From Adineta steineri (lineage: Eukaryota; Rotifera; Eurotatoria; Adinetida; Adinetidae): a stretch of 64,000 nt of DNA. The notes under the pieces were generated by a model, which saw only the letters and a list, made by a program, of their open reading frames with translations, was not told the DNA's origin and did no database searches. The stretch spans positions 62,001-126,000 of the forward strand of contig CAJNOI010000138.1 of NCBI GenBank assembly GCA_905250115.1. Reading direction: 5' to 3'. Numbering within the stretch: position 1 is the first letter of the stretch; each line of letters starts with the position of its first letter. Shown here one piece after another: positions 39,501 to 51,288 of this stretch. The position numbers and the translations under genes are program-made.

Positions 39501-42399
39501 ACCACGTAAACATACAAAAAGTTCAAGTAAACATGAAGATGTACTTCCAACTGTTCAATTACAAGCACCTGAAGAAGATAGAATTGATCGAAAAAGTATA
39601 AGCGAACATTGGGCTGATGTTTTAGCAACACCAATATCTAGTATTGAAGATGAACCAACAACTACATCTGAATTAATGGTTGAAGAAGAAGAAGAAGAAG
39701 AGGAAGAAGATCAAAGATATGAAAATGAAGATGATAGTAAAACAAGTAGTAAATTAGATACATTTCTACCTGAATATATCCGTCAACAAATAAGATCAAG
39801 TTCTTCACCACGTTCATCATCTTCAACTAAGAATCGTTCAAAATCATCATCAATTGAACCATCAACATCTATTGTACATTCAACTTCAGCACATATTTTA
39901 CTACCAACATCATCAAATCAATCAACAAGTGCAGATACATCTGAAAATGAAAGTAATAGACAAAAATCAGCTAATGAAAAAGTTCCTTCAGTAGAAGATT
40001 CAAATCGTACTTCAGCAATAAATCAAATAGAAACTATTACAACAGAACATTCATCTTCGTCATCACCAACTAGTACGATACGAAAGAAAAAACAACGACC
40101 AAAAATGTTAAAAAAAGATGTCGAAGCTACAACATTATTAACACATGAATTCGATGATACACCATTGACTATAACTGAAATTCATCAAACTTCACCGGTG
40201 ATACAAAAAGAAGAAGATGAAACAAAAGATGAATCATTTTCATCTAATATACGTGATCAATTTGATTCTATTATATCAACAATATCAGATTCATTTACTG
40301 CTGCTGTATCGTCTTTAAAAGAAATAACTACAGATGAACAAGAAACTTTTCAATCGAATGACTCAGTACTACCAATTGATGAAACAGGAACTACTTCTCC
40401 TAAAACATCTCCAGAAACAACGACGACAACTACTACTACAACACGAAAATCTTCAACACGTTCACCACGTAAACGTTCGAAACGAGATAGTGGTCCTGAC
40501 TATGAAAGTTTAACACTTCAATCATCTGTTGATTCTGAACAATCATTTTCTAATATAAAAAATACTTCAACATCGAATGATGAAGAACAATTAGATTCTA
40601 ACAAAGTTGATACTCATAAACAACATTCAAGAAAACACTTATCATCAGATCGGCAAACATCAAATACCGAAGATGAAAATGAACAACAAGCTATATTAGC
40701 TGATGATGATGAAGAAGATAATAAGTCTCTTTCTACACCACTTGCATCATCTGAAGTTAATATTAGTGCAGAGAGTCGATCACCAAGTCAATTAATTACA
40801 GCAACTGAAGAATCAACTTCATCAACTATACAACCATCTGAAGAAAAGAATGAAAATGAAAATATATCACTTCCTACAAGTAACGAACCAGAGGTGATAA
40901 AAACTGAGACAGAAAATACGACGACAGATGAACAAACAGCAACAACATCCAATGAACAATTACGTGTTGTTCAAGGTTTTCATACATATACACCAAATAA
41001 ATATCAATACAATCAATATGAAGAAGGACTAACTGCTCCTAATGAACAAATCAAATCTACAACAATAGAAACTGAAACTGAAACCGAACCAGAGACAGAT
41101 AGTAGTGACGCAATTCTTTCACGTGGCTTTAATCGTTGGTTAAAACAAGGAAATGAAATAACATCAACTTCATCAACTAAAACCGAAGAACCATCAGCAA
41201 TAGTTAGTGGTTTAACACGTGCTATGCAAAGTCTTATTATTCAACCGGTTGAAAGTGACAATGATGATGAAGAGGAAGAAGATTCATGGAATGGACCAAA
41301 AGCAAAAAAACCAACGTATGCAACCGGTATTCCACCTGAAAAACGAATTCATACATCGAATGGATATAATATAAATCACCCACGAAATCTAACAACAACG
41401 CCATCATGGTTAATAACTTCATCGAGTGATAATACATATCAAGATGATCCATCAAAATATGATCCCGATGAAGAAGAAGATGATTCAATAAATGATAGTT
41501 CTGAAAAACAACAAATATCTCCTCATACAATTAATACACAATTATCAACAACAGAAGAAAGACAAACACATATAAATAATTTAGCTGATGATTTACCATT
41601 TCAACCAACTATAAGTAATTTATCATCTTCATCATCATCATTATCATCTGCTGTTAAATGGAATGAAACATCATCACGTCCGGATGATATTAATCAACAA
41701 CAAACAAGTTTTACTGAAGATGATGTACAACGTTGTCTAGGTGAAGATTTTTATCGAGAATCATTAGCTGCAGATACACTTCAAACTCGGGAACGAAGTT
41801 TAAGTAGTTTAAATGATCTTGTTCTTAAACCATCACAATCATCAGAAGACATCGATGATGAAGATAACATTGATGATGATGATAGTCAAAACAACAGAAA
41901 TAATAATAATAATAATAATAATAATCATCATTCAATGAATTTTGATGAATGGGCACATTTTCTTGAACGTCAAAATAATCCACATATGTTCTTACCATCT
42001 GTACCATCTTCGCCAATAATTATACAAAATTTATCACCAACACATGAATGTTCATATGCACGAGTATTAGATGAAGATACTCTTATATCAGACAAAAATC
42101 GTTCAAATCTAATAGAACATGAACAATATTCATATGAAAATGAAAGACAACGTTATGGAGATTTTTCACCCTTAAATGATGATTCAGTAGTACCTGAATC
42201 AACATCAGAACACCATATATCATCTAGGCAAAAGCCTTCCGAAACATTTCAACGATGGCGAAATCAATCGAATCAAAATCAAGATGAATTAAATTTAAAT
42301 TCATCAAATCTAACTTCAACTGATACACAAAACGACGATGAAATATTTGTATCTCATTCAGACGGTGGTCTTAGTCGACGAGTGAGACCTTCAACATAA
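12547..42399 (+). CDS. giant repeat-rich, largely disordered protein with NAC-beta-like N-terminus
   Basis: Nine exons join in phase without a stop: 12547-14139, 15528-16734, 18541-18729, 19022-21442, 21743-22167, 22227-22597, 22654-23616, 23682-34826 and 34882-42399. With the 10 N gap collapsed on its overlap this is 8,602 codons including the stop. Residues about 26-110 resemble the NAC/BTF3 beta domain. The rest is dominated by Ser, Thr, Glu, Gln, Lys and Asp with almost no Cys or Trp, so it is probably disordered, punctuated by short helical repeats and conserved-looking islands. No membrane segment, kinase, Ig, spectrin or ankyrin domain is visible. The function is unknown; a scaffold or cytoskeleton-associated role is only a guess. 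The main alternative is two genes: a NAC-like one ending at 14175 by intron read-through, and a second starting at the ATG at 15591. The phase-0 junction 14139/15528 favours one gene. Confidence 0.75.
12622..12876 (+). other. NAC-beta (BTF3)-like domain at the N-terminus of the giant protein
   Basis: Residues 30-38 read GGRGTPRRK, closely matching the GGKGT(A/P)RRK ribosome-binding signature of BTF3/NAC-beta. Downstream the pattern continues: a Leu/Lys helix (ENKLKPF), FDQQDLCDVTILYEDG aligned with the G-I-E-E-V-N..DG strand pair, and a V-H-V-H..S segment aligned with N-P-K-V-Q-A-S. In the known family this beta-barrel dimerises with NAC-alpha and touches the ribosome. The match is by eye, and the region after the signature is divergent. 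Confidence 0.6.
13219..13512 (+). other. two acidic-then-basic charge blocks
   Basis: Two successive modules each consist of a run of Asp/Glu followed by an Arg/Lys cluster (KSKRRKRRRKHAK, then KTKRRRRRVRKSKK). Each basic cluster could serve as a nuclear or nucleolar signal or bind RNA. The duplicated layout suggests one module copied. They lie in the first exon after a Thr-Pro repeat (about 12991-13047). Confidence 0.7.
20451..20760 (+). other. ordered-looking island inside the giant protein
   Basis: About 100 residues here break the low-complexity pattern. There is a run of acidic and hydrophobic residues (EEIINEEILEITDLNHYP), then LIERWGDDTKTIV, IEDFVEFEETEPTVVEEI, LYELVYSGDNLKTCRQI and a basic RRIKKRRTKRK end. 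It has one of the few Trp residues and looks like a folded or ligand-binding segment. I cannot name a family. Confidence 0.5.
22980..28990 (+). repeat. repeat family A: SSEALTEAVREILATP type helical repeats
   Basis: About twenty copies of a motif with consensus (S/T)SEALTEAVREILATP followed by LTVHLPSV are spaced roughly 60-120 residues apart by Glu/Thr/Ser-rich linkers. Good copies start near 23877, 24552, 24699, 24999, 25314, 25978, 26224, 26548, 26824, 27102, 27415, 27752, 28049, 28397 and 28591; weaker ones are near 22978, 23253, 28855 and 28960, with late outliers near 31000 and 35064. The conserved part predicts an amphipathic helix ending in a short extended VHLPSV strand. DNA identity between copies varies, so this is an old repeat with some recent homogenisation. 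Confidence 0.85.
25287..25296. other. 10 N assembly gap inside repeat family A, probably false
   Basis: The 13 bases ctgaagctgaaca end the left side and recur three bases into the right side. Overlapping them removes 26 positions (25287-25312), restores the reading frame and yields a normal family A copy (EAEAEHLSSEALTEAV). As assembled, the Ns break the frame. Confidence 0.75.
31131..31370 (+). repeat. 120 nt tandem duplication in the giant gene
   Basis: The sequence beginning actcactatccatcaaag at 31131 recurs from 31251 with only scattered differences, a 120 nt (40 codon) tandem duplication. Its high identity points to a recent event. Confidence 0.9.
31420..34985 (+). repeat. repeat families B and C: alternating TSIVTDIISSVTDALP and LVDIMKSLMPSSLRS units
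   Basis: Family B (ITDKATSIVTDIISSVT.ALP) occurs near 31432, 31972, 32421, 32918, 33635, 34088, 34660 and 34918. Family C (T.LVEIMK.L.PSSL.S) lies near 31672, 32134, 32620, 33230, 33780 and 34390. A linker VPGYFTSSDVYHAYKQP recurs before B at about 31912, 32348, 32851 and 33563. Together they make a composite cassette of about 400-700 nt repeated six or seven times. B and C both predict short amphipathic helices. Confidence 0.85.
33361..33565 (+). repeat. 105 nt tandem duplication in the giant gene
   Basis: A block starting gtgtggaaacaacaatgcca at 33361 recurs at 33466, a 35-codon unit. The two copies are nearly identical over the first 80 or so bases, again indicating recent in-frame duplication. 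Confidence 0.9.
35611..37995 (+). repeat. repeat family D: acidic run plus GFQVVRYRKR, four copies
   Basis: Copies lie at about 35611-35655 (GFQVVQRRRR), 36583-36640 (GFQVVRYRKR), 37192-37245 (GFQVVRYRKR) and 37939-37995 (GFRVVRYRKH). A degenerate fifth, EWITPQNKKKR, lies near 39016. Each has a Glu/Asp run, an invariant Gly-Phe, two Val and a basic cluster, followed by Ser/Thr/Pro-rich sequence. The spacing is 250-330 codons. It resembles a short linear binding motif used in multivalent fashion. Confidence 0.85.
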
Positions 42400-45300
42400 C
42401 ACATTAACTAGTTTTTTTTTTGCTTTTGTTTTTTTTTGCCCCCCTTCACTTAATCACAATACTTTGCTTTTCTTTTTACTTGCGTTATTTGTTTTTTTTT
42501 CCTTACGTTTTATTCTCCTTCTTTCTTTCTATTTTCTTTCTCATATCGCTCTTTAATCTAGTCGATCAACACATTGATTCTTTATTGAACAGACAATTTT
42601 ATGCGCAAGGAAACTTCTTCTTCACAAATTATGATATTGCTTGTGGTCAATCAAAAAAGATAAACGGATAAATTTGATCTTCACATTCCGGTTGTTTTTT
42701 ACGTGTCAATGCATTTTTACCTATGGATACATTGAAGAACACTTTACAGTATTCTTCATACTTTTGCTGTGTTAATGGCAAATCTTATTGTTTCTTTATT
42801 ATTATTATTACTATTATTATTATATTATTATTAAATTAACTGTTTTCTATTATTGAAATCGGTGACATTATTTTTATTTTTCTACATATCGGAAACCAAG
42901 CGCGAAGATACATAATTCTTTCTTCGTAACATAAACAAGCAAATTACTATATGTTTTATCCAAACAGACAAATATACAAAAATTCGTTATGTTTCTTGTT
43001 TTTTTATATTTGTTATATTATCTCTGTTTCATATGGTTCTGGTACAAATTATTATTTTTTATGTTCTTGAGCAATAATTATATTTACAATACTCAATGAC
43101 ACGTATGAAAGAAGAAGTTATCATTATTATTATTATTATTATGTAAAACGGACCAATTAAAAAATAAATTATTTCTCCCTTGTAATTCTTTATACATTGT
43201 TTTTGTTTATTAACTTGCGTGTATAAGATGTGAAATATTATTTGTGTGCTTTGCATCTATATCTTTTTTTCCTTGTCTGTTATTCACTCATTCATCACAC
43301 ACAGTGTCACATTTCTTTTGTTCTTTTTTTTAATGCTTTGATGTGTTCTCTATTGTTCATTTTTTTTTCAAATTCACTTTTAGTTGAATTGATTAGATTA
43401 AGAGAGAAAGAGAAAGTGAATAATAATAATAAAAATTCGAAACACTTACAAAAAACACAAAAGAATTTATATGCTTAGCCAGCACATACATCTATACTTT
43501 AAATATTGGATCAATTTACATCTTCTATTTATCATAGACGAGCAATTACTGAATTCGTATGGATCGAATGTCTCTCTTTTTTGTTTTAATCCGATTTACT
43601 TCTATTTTATTCAATTCAATATTTTAATGTTATCCTAGAGTTGTAGACTTATATCACATAGATATTCGTGATAACATACATTGAATGAATATTTAACGTT
43701 ATGCAAGATGTAAAATGAAAGAAATTACTCTTTACTCTTTTCTATAAAATTATATATGCAAATTGAATGTAGTGTTATATAGAGAGAAAGAAACGAATAA
43801 CATCCATACACACTTGTTACTTTGATAAATCACACGTTATACCATAAAGGTGAAAAAAGTTAATGAATATACACAAGAGGTTAATCACATATACTCAACG
43901 AATATTATTTAGTGAATTACATAAACTGATATTTATTATCATAAGAAGTAATTTTAAAGAATTTTAGAATGTATTCTTTATGATCGATAAAAACAAAACT
44001 CGAACGAAATGTCTATATTAATACTTGTTGATGTACTTGAGTATGTTTTTATTAGAAAAATCAATAATACTTAGGGTTTTTCCCTTAATTATTTCTGCTT
44101 TATTTGATGATACATCTGGCTCTTTGTGATGATATATACTACGTTTTGTATATGTCAACAACATTGACTTAGATTTAGCGAGGTCGATATGTCTGTAGCT
44201 TTTATTTAGAATGATAATGATGATGATGATGACGACGCCGACGACGACGGTAACAACAACTAGTAGAGTAATCAATAACTAACATTCATAATAGATGATT
44301 GCTATATGGATAAGCATAAGCATTTATTATCGACGAGCGATGTCTATGTTGAAAGCTTCATTGCTTCGCTTTGATTCATTCTACAAATATCTTTGCATAG
44401 TTTTGTTCCTCTTTTGTACTATTACAGCATCGAAGAAAACAATAACTATATATATATATTGAGAGAAAAGAAAAGAAAATGCATATGCAATGTAGCCATT
44501 TCTTTTCTTATATATTTAGACATAATTTTTAGTAGGATAAAGACAGTAAGAATTAAAGTACAGGAGAGAATTTATGGTATATATTCACACATCCTTTTCG
44601 TATAAATAATTTGTATTCTCGTTTTCTTTTTTTTCTCTCTCTCTCAATAAGATGATGGTTGATATACTAATCGAAATCATACATGTCAAATCAAATTAAA
44701 GTTTTTGTTTTATTCGACAATTATTATTGCTTATATGTATACCTATCGAAAAAACGACGACAATAGAAATATATTCAAAGTGTAACATTTAAATTGGCAC
44801 TAGACTGCTGGATATCAAGGTAAGCACATGGTATATATATATATATATTTCTATTATTATTACTACTACTGCGGCTAGTACCCTTATATTGAATTCACAT
44901 GTGGTGATTTCAGTATATAAACGAAAGAGGAATGGATGCAAATGTTGAATTGGAAGAGAACGAACTATAACGTATAAAAATTTTGAAAAGAGAATAGAAT
45001 TGACGGATCACATCAATTCGATAGTATTGAAATGAAGGCTTCTCACGCCTACTAAACTGTACTTATCAACTCGTCGATTTTTTTCTCTTTATATAAAAGG
45101 TATTTTCTTAATTAATTCTTAATAATAAAATAATAGATTTTTATATAATGATGATCTATTCAATATTGATTATTGTTCTGGAAAAAGACTTTATTTTTTT
45201 TCCTTGATATTACATCATTGATTATCAATGAATATGTTACTTTTTGCTACTATTTATTCTTTTAAGTATCGAATAACGAGACATACGAGTTTATCAATTA

Positions 45301-45993
45301 TTTTATTTTTACATAAAAAAAATATCATTTTCAACTTGAATGTTAAGGAAAGAAATTTTGTAAAATTTAGTATTATAAATAATCTTATGAAAGGCGTTGA
45401 AAGGTTTAGTGTGTTATTTTTTGTGTAACTATAAAATGATTGATGGATTTGTTTGCCTCGTTATTTCATTATTTCATTAGACCTGTTGAGTATCCAACTG
45501 AGTGAAAGGGGCGTGCCATTTGGGATTTCTTTTTCTATGTTATTTTGATAATGAATAACAGCAAGATAAAAAGAAAGAATAAGCAGTAGTTTATATGTTC
45601 ATTTGGTCTTTCACGTTGACTTTTTTTTTTATTCTTTATTTATCTATCTATATAAATAATAATTCCTCTTTTCTTACAAGTCAATAACGAAAAGAAATGA
45701 CGATCTGTAATAATACTCCCGTCAACTTTTTCGTCGTCATTTATCCTTCCTTTACATCGTCTCGTTGTCGTCATCTTTCGTCTACTTCATACACACACAC
45801 ACGCACACATACATCCACACTGAAGTGTAACAGAATGAAAAGAGCCTCTTATATGGTTTTAAGTTCATAAAACGAGCAAAGAAAGATATGAGGTGATCGA
45901 TTTCGTTTCATTACCTGTCTTCTTTTGCTGTATTTCTTTTTTTTCTCTCATGATATACTTTCACATTCTGAATATATAAACGTTTGTCGGAAA
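42400..45993. other. intergenic region downstream of the giant gene
   Basis: About 3.6 kb between the giant gene's stop codon and the HSPA12-like start, containing the 3' UTR of one and the promoter region of the other. No coding exon is supported; open frames are short and AT- or T-rich. Simple repeats include (ATT)n at 42796-42836 and 43121-43143, a GAT/GAC run at 44212-44250, (TA)n near 44833-44850 and (AC)n at 45790-45810. Confidence 0.5.
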
Positions 45994-48900
45994 ATGGTAA
46001 CATACGTTGATACAGTGATACCTTCAATAGATCCAGCAAAAATTTTTTATTACGTACGAGAAGAAACAACATTTACATATGACAGAGATGATAATAACAA
46101 TGATACCGTTTCAACACGAACAGGTAATTTTTATTTAAAATAATTAATAAAAAAAATAAGAGGAGAAATAAAATTTATTGATTTCTTTTTCTTCTATATC
46201 GAAAGAAAGAAATTACTATCAAAGTTTAAATTTATACTTTAATCCTACTGAGTGTACATAGTCATTTGAGAAGAGAATAGCTATATATATATATATATGT
46301 TTGTCTAAACAATTATTGTTAGAGATAGAAGACAAGTGTTTCGTAAGTTAAGTGAATATTTTAATGTTGACTGTCTTGTCTTTCTTTCGTTTTATATCGG
46401 TCTAATCCTTGCCTCTCTTTCCAAATAATCCTCTCTTTCTGTATTAGTCATATGAACATCATCATCATCATCATCCTCCTCCTCCTCATCATCTTCATCT
46501 CTCGACAGCAGGAAAAAAGTCTGCTGCTATGTAGATAGCATTCGTAGCATCATTTAATATGATTGCGACTGATCACCTTGTCTTCTTATGCACGTATTGT
46601 ATACGTTATGGGAGTGTTCGTGTTCCTCTCATTTTCTTTTTCTTATTCTTTTTTTTCTGCTACTACTGTTGTTATTGCGGTAGCAGTAATGGCTGCAAGA
46701 CGGTACTGCCTCATCTTCTCGTTCTATATATACATCTTATATATGGTCGAGATACGTGTACACTAAATAAAGGAGAGAGAGAGAAAGAGAGAGAGCAAGA
46801 AAGAAAGAGAAAGAAAGAACAAAAGAAGAAAGGCGATAGATGGAATTGTACAGTGACTGGAACAAATTCCTTCTGTTTTCTCCGTTATGTGAATAGACAT
46901 ATATTCGTCTTCCGCATCTTTGCGTCTTTCTCTCGCAGTGTAACCAAAGATAAATGTTTATTTTGTACGTCAAAGCTCAGTAAGAAAAGAAGAGCAAGAA
47001 TTCATCTTGCCTACATAGCAGAATATTACTTAAAAAGTACTATATTATGATTCAATACATTAATAGTCAATATATCTTATACTATAGACTTTTCTTACAT
47101 TTATTAATTGTTTAGAAAAAATGATGGGTAAGACGAAGAATTTGTTATTTTAAGTATAAATGATTATAAATTTTCTTTTTGTTTCATTTTTAGACTCACC
47201 CGAGATTATGAATATCAATCAATCAACAATTTCTTCTTTATCTCGATCAACAAATGATCCTTTACATGACCAACATACTACAAAAGAAGAATCACATTTT
47301 GAACATAGTTTACCTGAAAGTTATCATCATTCATCATATGAATATCTTTCGTCTGGTAATGGAACAGGAGGAATAGGAAATAATAATAATAACAATAATC
47401 AAATACAATCTTCAACAAATCTTTCGTCTCATCATCGAACATCATCTCCTCCACAGAAATATTCTAATAAGTATGTCACATCATCTTCCTACAGTCCATC
47501 ATCTTATCGATATCCACCAGCACCGACTATCGATGAATCAACACTTAGTACTTATTCAATGAATCGTTCAACACAAGCACAAATATCATCAAATTCACTT
47601 TCAGCTTATGTACCTCAACATAATAATAATAATAATAATATGAATCGACATTCATTACTTCCAACAGCAACAGCAACAACAACAACAACAACAACAGCAG
47701 CATCAGATGATTCAGGAAACGAATCATCTGTAAATTATCATCAACAATTAACAAACAATACACATTTTGTTGTTGTTGCAATAGATTTTGGCACTACATT
47801 TAGTGGTTATGCATTTGCATTTACACGCGATATTGATTCAATTTTAATGATGCGTAAAGTCGACGGCAATGATCCCGGTTCGTTTCTTCTTTCTTGTTTT
47901 TTTCTTTATCAATATTTACTTTTCGTTTATATACATATATTTTTTTTCTGTTAATAGGTGTAATCAATCAAAAAACGCCGACGACAATACTTTTAACGCC
48001 AAATTTAGAATTTCATTCATTTGGTTTTTTTGCACGAGATTTTTTTCATGATCTCGATCCAGATGAAGCGAAACGTTGGCTTTATTTTGAAAAATTTAAA
48101 ATGCATCTTCATTATACACAAGTAAGAAATGCGGGCATAGATTTTCTTTTTGTTGTTATCTATTAGAAACCTTCAACAAACAAGAGATTTGTTCTATTAT
48201 AGAATAGAGGTTAGAATCATTATGCAAGAAAATAGCAACATATATATATATACACTCAATAGATCATCTGTTACATCATCGAGAACAGTATGATAGAAAC
48301 TGACGACCGTTTAATAGAGCGAAGAAGAAATGGCACAATCTCATAATTAATATTTTTGTCTTCTTACGATTTGTTGTTATTTTATGCTTCAATCATATAA
48401 TTACGCTTCTTCGCTTGAGAGCGAAACAAAGAAAGAGAATGACTTTTGCTAATGAACAACAGATATAAGCAGCTGTTCGAGTAAACAATGCACATGTCAC
48501 TTTCTTTTTTTTCTCATTTTTTTTCTTCCCGTCAATCTATTCACTAAAAACAATATACAGAGATAACTACCAATACAAACCTACAACATATTTGTGTTCG
48601 CTGACGCGAGTGCAATTAAACCTAACAGCTGTGTGTGTGTGTATGTGAACATAGTTATATAATCAATTTTATTTTTCTTTTTTGAAACTTTATCAAATTA
48701 CTAAATCTAATTTAAATAGGATCTTAATACTCAAACATTAATTCCTGCAAGTAATGGTCGTAAAGTTCCAGCATTAACTATATTTACATATGCATTACAA
48801 TATTTTAAAGAACATGCTTTACGTGAACTTAGTGATCAATCAGGTACAAGATTTGTTAATGAAGATGTTCGATGGGTTATTACAGTACCAGCTATATGGA

Positions 48901-51288
48901 AACAATCAGCTAAACAATTTATGCGAGAAGCTGCTTATCAAGTTTGTTATTAATTGAATAAGTTTATTTTTCTAGACGAAAAAAAAAACAATTTTCTTAG
49001 GCTGGTATTGCTTCACGTGAATTTCCTGAACAATTACTTATTGCTTTGGAACCCGAAGCAGCATCAATATATATACGTAAACTTCGAATGCATCAATTTG
49101 TTCCTGATGATACACCAACATTTTCTCGTAATACAGTACGACGTGATCATGGTTTATTTTCATCATCAATATCTGATCATTCATCACCTATTCTTCTAGA
49201 TCCAGAAAAATGTTTGTTGACACAAAAAAAATTTCTTTTTATAAATATTCATTTCATTTAATAGTATCAACTGATCATAGTGAATCATCGCATTTAAATA
49301 ATCAAGCATTTGAATTAGTACTTGATCGTGGTACTCGTTATATTGTTGTAGATTGTGGTGGTGGAACAGTAGATATAACTGTGCATGAATTAGATAATAA
49401 AATGGGTACATTAAAAGAATTATATAAAGCAACAGGTGGACCTTATGGTTCAGTTGGTATGTTAAATGAATTAAAATAAAATTTATCTTCTTTTTCAATT
49501 AAAAAACTTAAGGTGTGGATCAAGAATTTGAAAAATTAATGAATGCGATATTTGGTTCTGAAACAATGGAAGAATTTAAAATGAAACGACCTGCTGGTTA
49601 TGTTGATTTAATGATTGCATTTGAAGCACGAAAACGAACAGCTAGTCCATTTAAAAACAATTCATTGAATATATCATTACCATTTTCATTTATTGATTTT
49701 TACAAGAAGAAAAAGGTGAATTGATTGATTTGAATTTATTTTTATGCATGTTCCTTCGATACGAAAAGAAAAAACCAAAACAGAATAGTTTTGATCTTTC
49801 CTATTTTGCTTGCGATTTTATTTATTCTTTTCCTTTGTAACCCCTTCCTTAGCACATTAGTTTTAGAGAGATGATTAAAAAAATTAGTTACCATAAAACA
49901 CGTCTGTATCCTTAGTTATTGTCGAGTCTTCCTCTGAAAACTCAAGTGCGTGCCTATGTGGCCAAACTCAACAAGGTGGGGAATGGATGTTTGATATATA
50001 TGTATTTAATATCTTTTTAATTTCTCGCGTTTTTTTATTGATTTTTATTATTTTTGTTGTCTGTCTGTTTTCCCTATTTCTGTGTGTGTTGCGAATCGAA
50101 TATTATTGTAGCTTTTTCTTCCTGCACTTCTTATCTTTAATGAATCTATAGAATATTAGAGAAGATCTTCAATTAGAGAAGAACACTTTGTCCCTAATTC
50201 ATGCATGAATATTTGATATTTTGTTCTTGTTGTGGAAATCGACAAGCATGAAAAAAAAAGAAAACATACTGAAATTTTTATAATGATTAAAACAAATTTT
50301 TTTGAATTTTTATATACAGGGTTCAACTGTTGAATCAGCTATTCGTCGTTATAATGATCCAGATATAAAATGGTCAACACAAGGAATGATGAGATTAACA
50401 CCAGAAGCAATGAAACGTCTTTTCCATCTAACAATTGAAAAAATTAAAGCAACAATTGGAGAAGTTTTAAATAGTCCGGATGTTAAAGGTACATATATAA
50501 ATATTTTCAACTAAAAAATAATTATTCTATATATATAAAAGGTATACAATATCTCTTTCTCGTTGGTGGTTTTGCTGAATCACCAATACTTCAACATGAA
50601 ATTCGTCGATCTTTTTCATCTATTCTCAAAGTTATTATTCCTCAAGATGTCTCATTAACTATTTTAAAAGGTATTAAAATTAAATCGAATATAAGAAGAA
50701 GAAAAACAAAGCATATTTATAGGTGCTGTTCTATTTGGACTTGATCCAACTATAGTAAATGTTCGTCGTTCACGTTTAACATATGGTGTTTCTGTATTGA
50801 ATCGATTTCTACCGGATTATCATCCGATTGAGAAGAAAATTATTAAAGATAATAACGAATGGTGTGCTGATATATTTGATAAATTTGTTCTTGTTGATCA
50901 ATCAATTGGTCTTGGTGATATTGTTATAAGAAAATATACACCAGCAAGACATAATCAAGCACAATGTATCATATCATTCTATTGTTCGGAATCTGATAAA
51001 CCAGTATATGTAACGGATTTAGGAGTGAGAAAAATTGGTAAGTAATTTGAATCTAATTTTCAACAAAAAATATTTTATTGAATTTATTTTTGTTTAGGTA
51101 CACTTGTTCTTGATATGTTTCATGATGGATTTCCGTCTGATCATCATAATTCTTTAATGAATAATAAAAATCAAAGACGTGAAATACAAACTCGAATGGT
51201 TTTTGGTGATACTGAAATAAAAGTGAGCGCATTGGATGTTTCAACAGGCAAATGTGTTCGAGCTACAATCGATTTTTTAAATAAATAA
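45994..51288 (+). CDS. HSPA12-like Hsp70 family ATPase
   Basis: A distant Hsp70 of the HSPA12A/B type, expected in the cytoplasm. Exons are 45994-46123, 47194-47877, 47958-48121, 48720-48941, 49001-49211, 49265-49456, 49513-49715, 50320-50488, 50542-50670, 50723-51037 and 51098-51288, giving 869 aa. ATPase signatures are [13 protein letters not shown] (about 239), [27 protein letters not shown] (about 497) and [11 protein letters not shown] (about 665). It lacks a canonical Hsp70 substrate-binding domain, as is usual for HSPA12. The first 235 residues are Ser/Asn/Thr/His-rich low complexity, which makes it longer than the usual 650-700 aa. The start in a small separate exon before a 1.07 kb intron is the least certain part; the ATG at 47209 is an alternative. 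Introns 46124-47193, 48122-48719 and 49716-50319 are long for this window. Confidence 0.92.
46456..46500. repeat. CAT/CCT microsatellite in HSPA12-like intron 1
   Basis: A run of ATC/CAT units passes into CCT units and back within the first intron. A purine-only GA/GAAA tract follows at about 46771-46830. Both are simple repeats. Confidence 0.8.

Noticed and set aside
46559-47050. 163-codon ORF upstream of HSPA12-like exon 2
   Set aside because: It is inside intron 1 and made largely of a GA/GAAA purine tract and T-rich sequence; low-complexity open frame.
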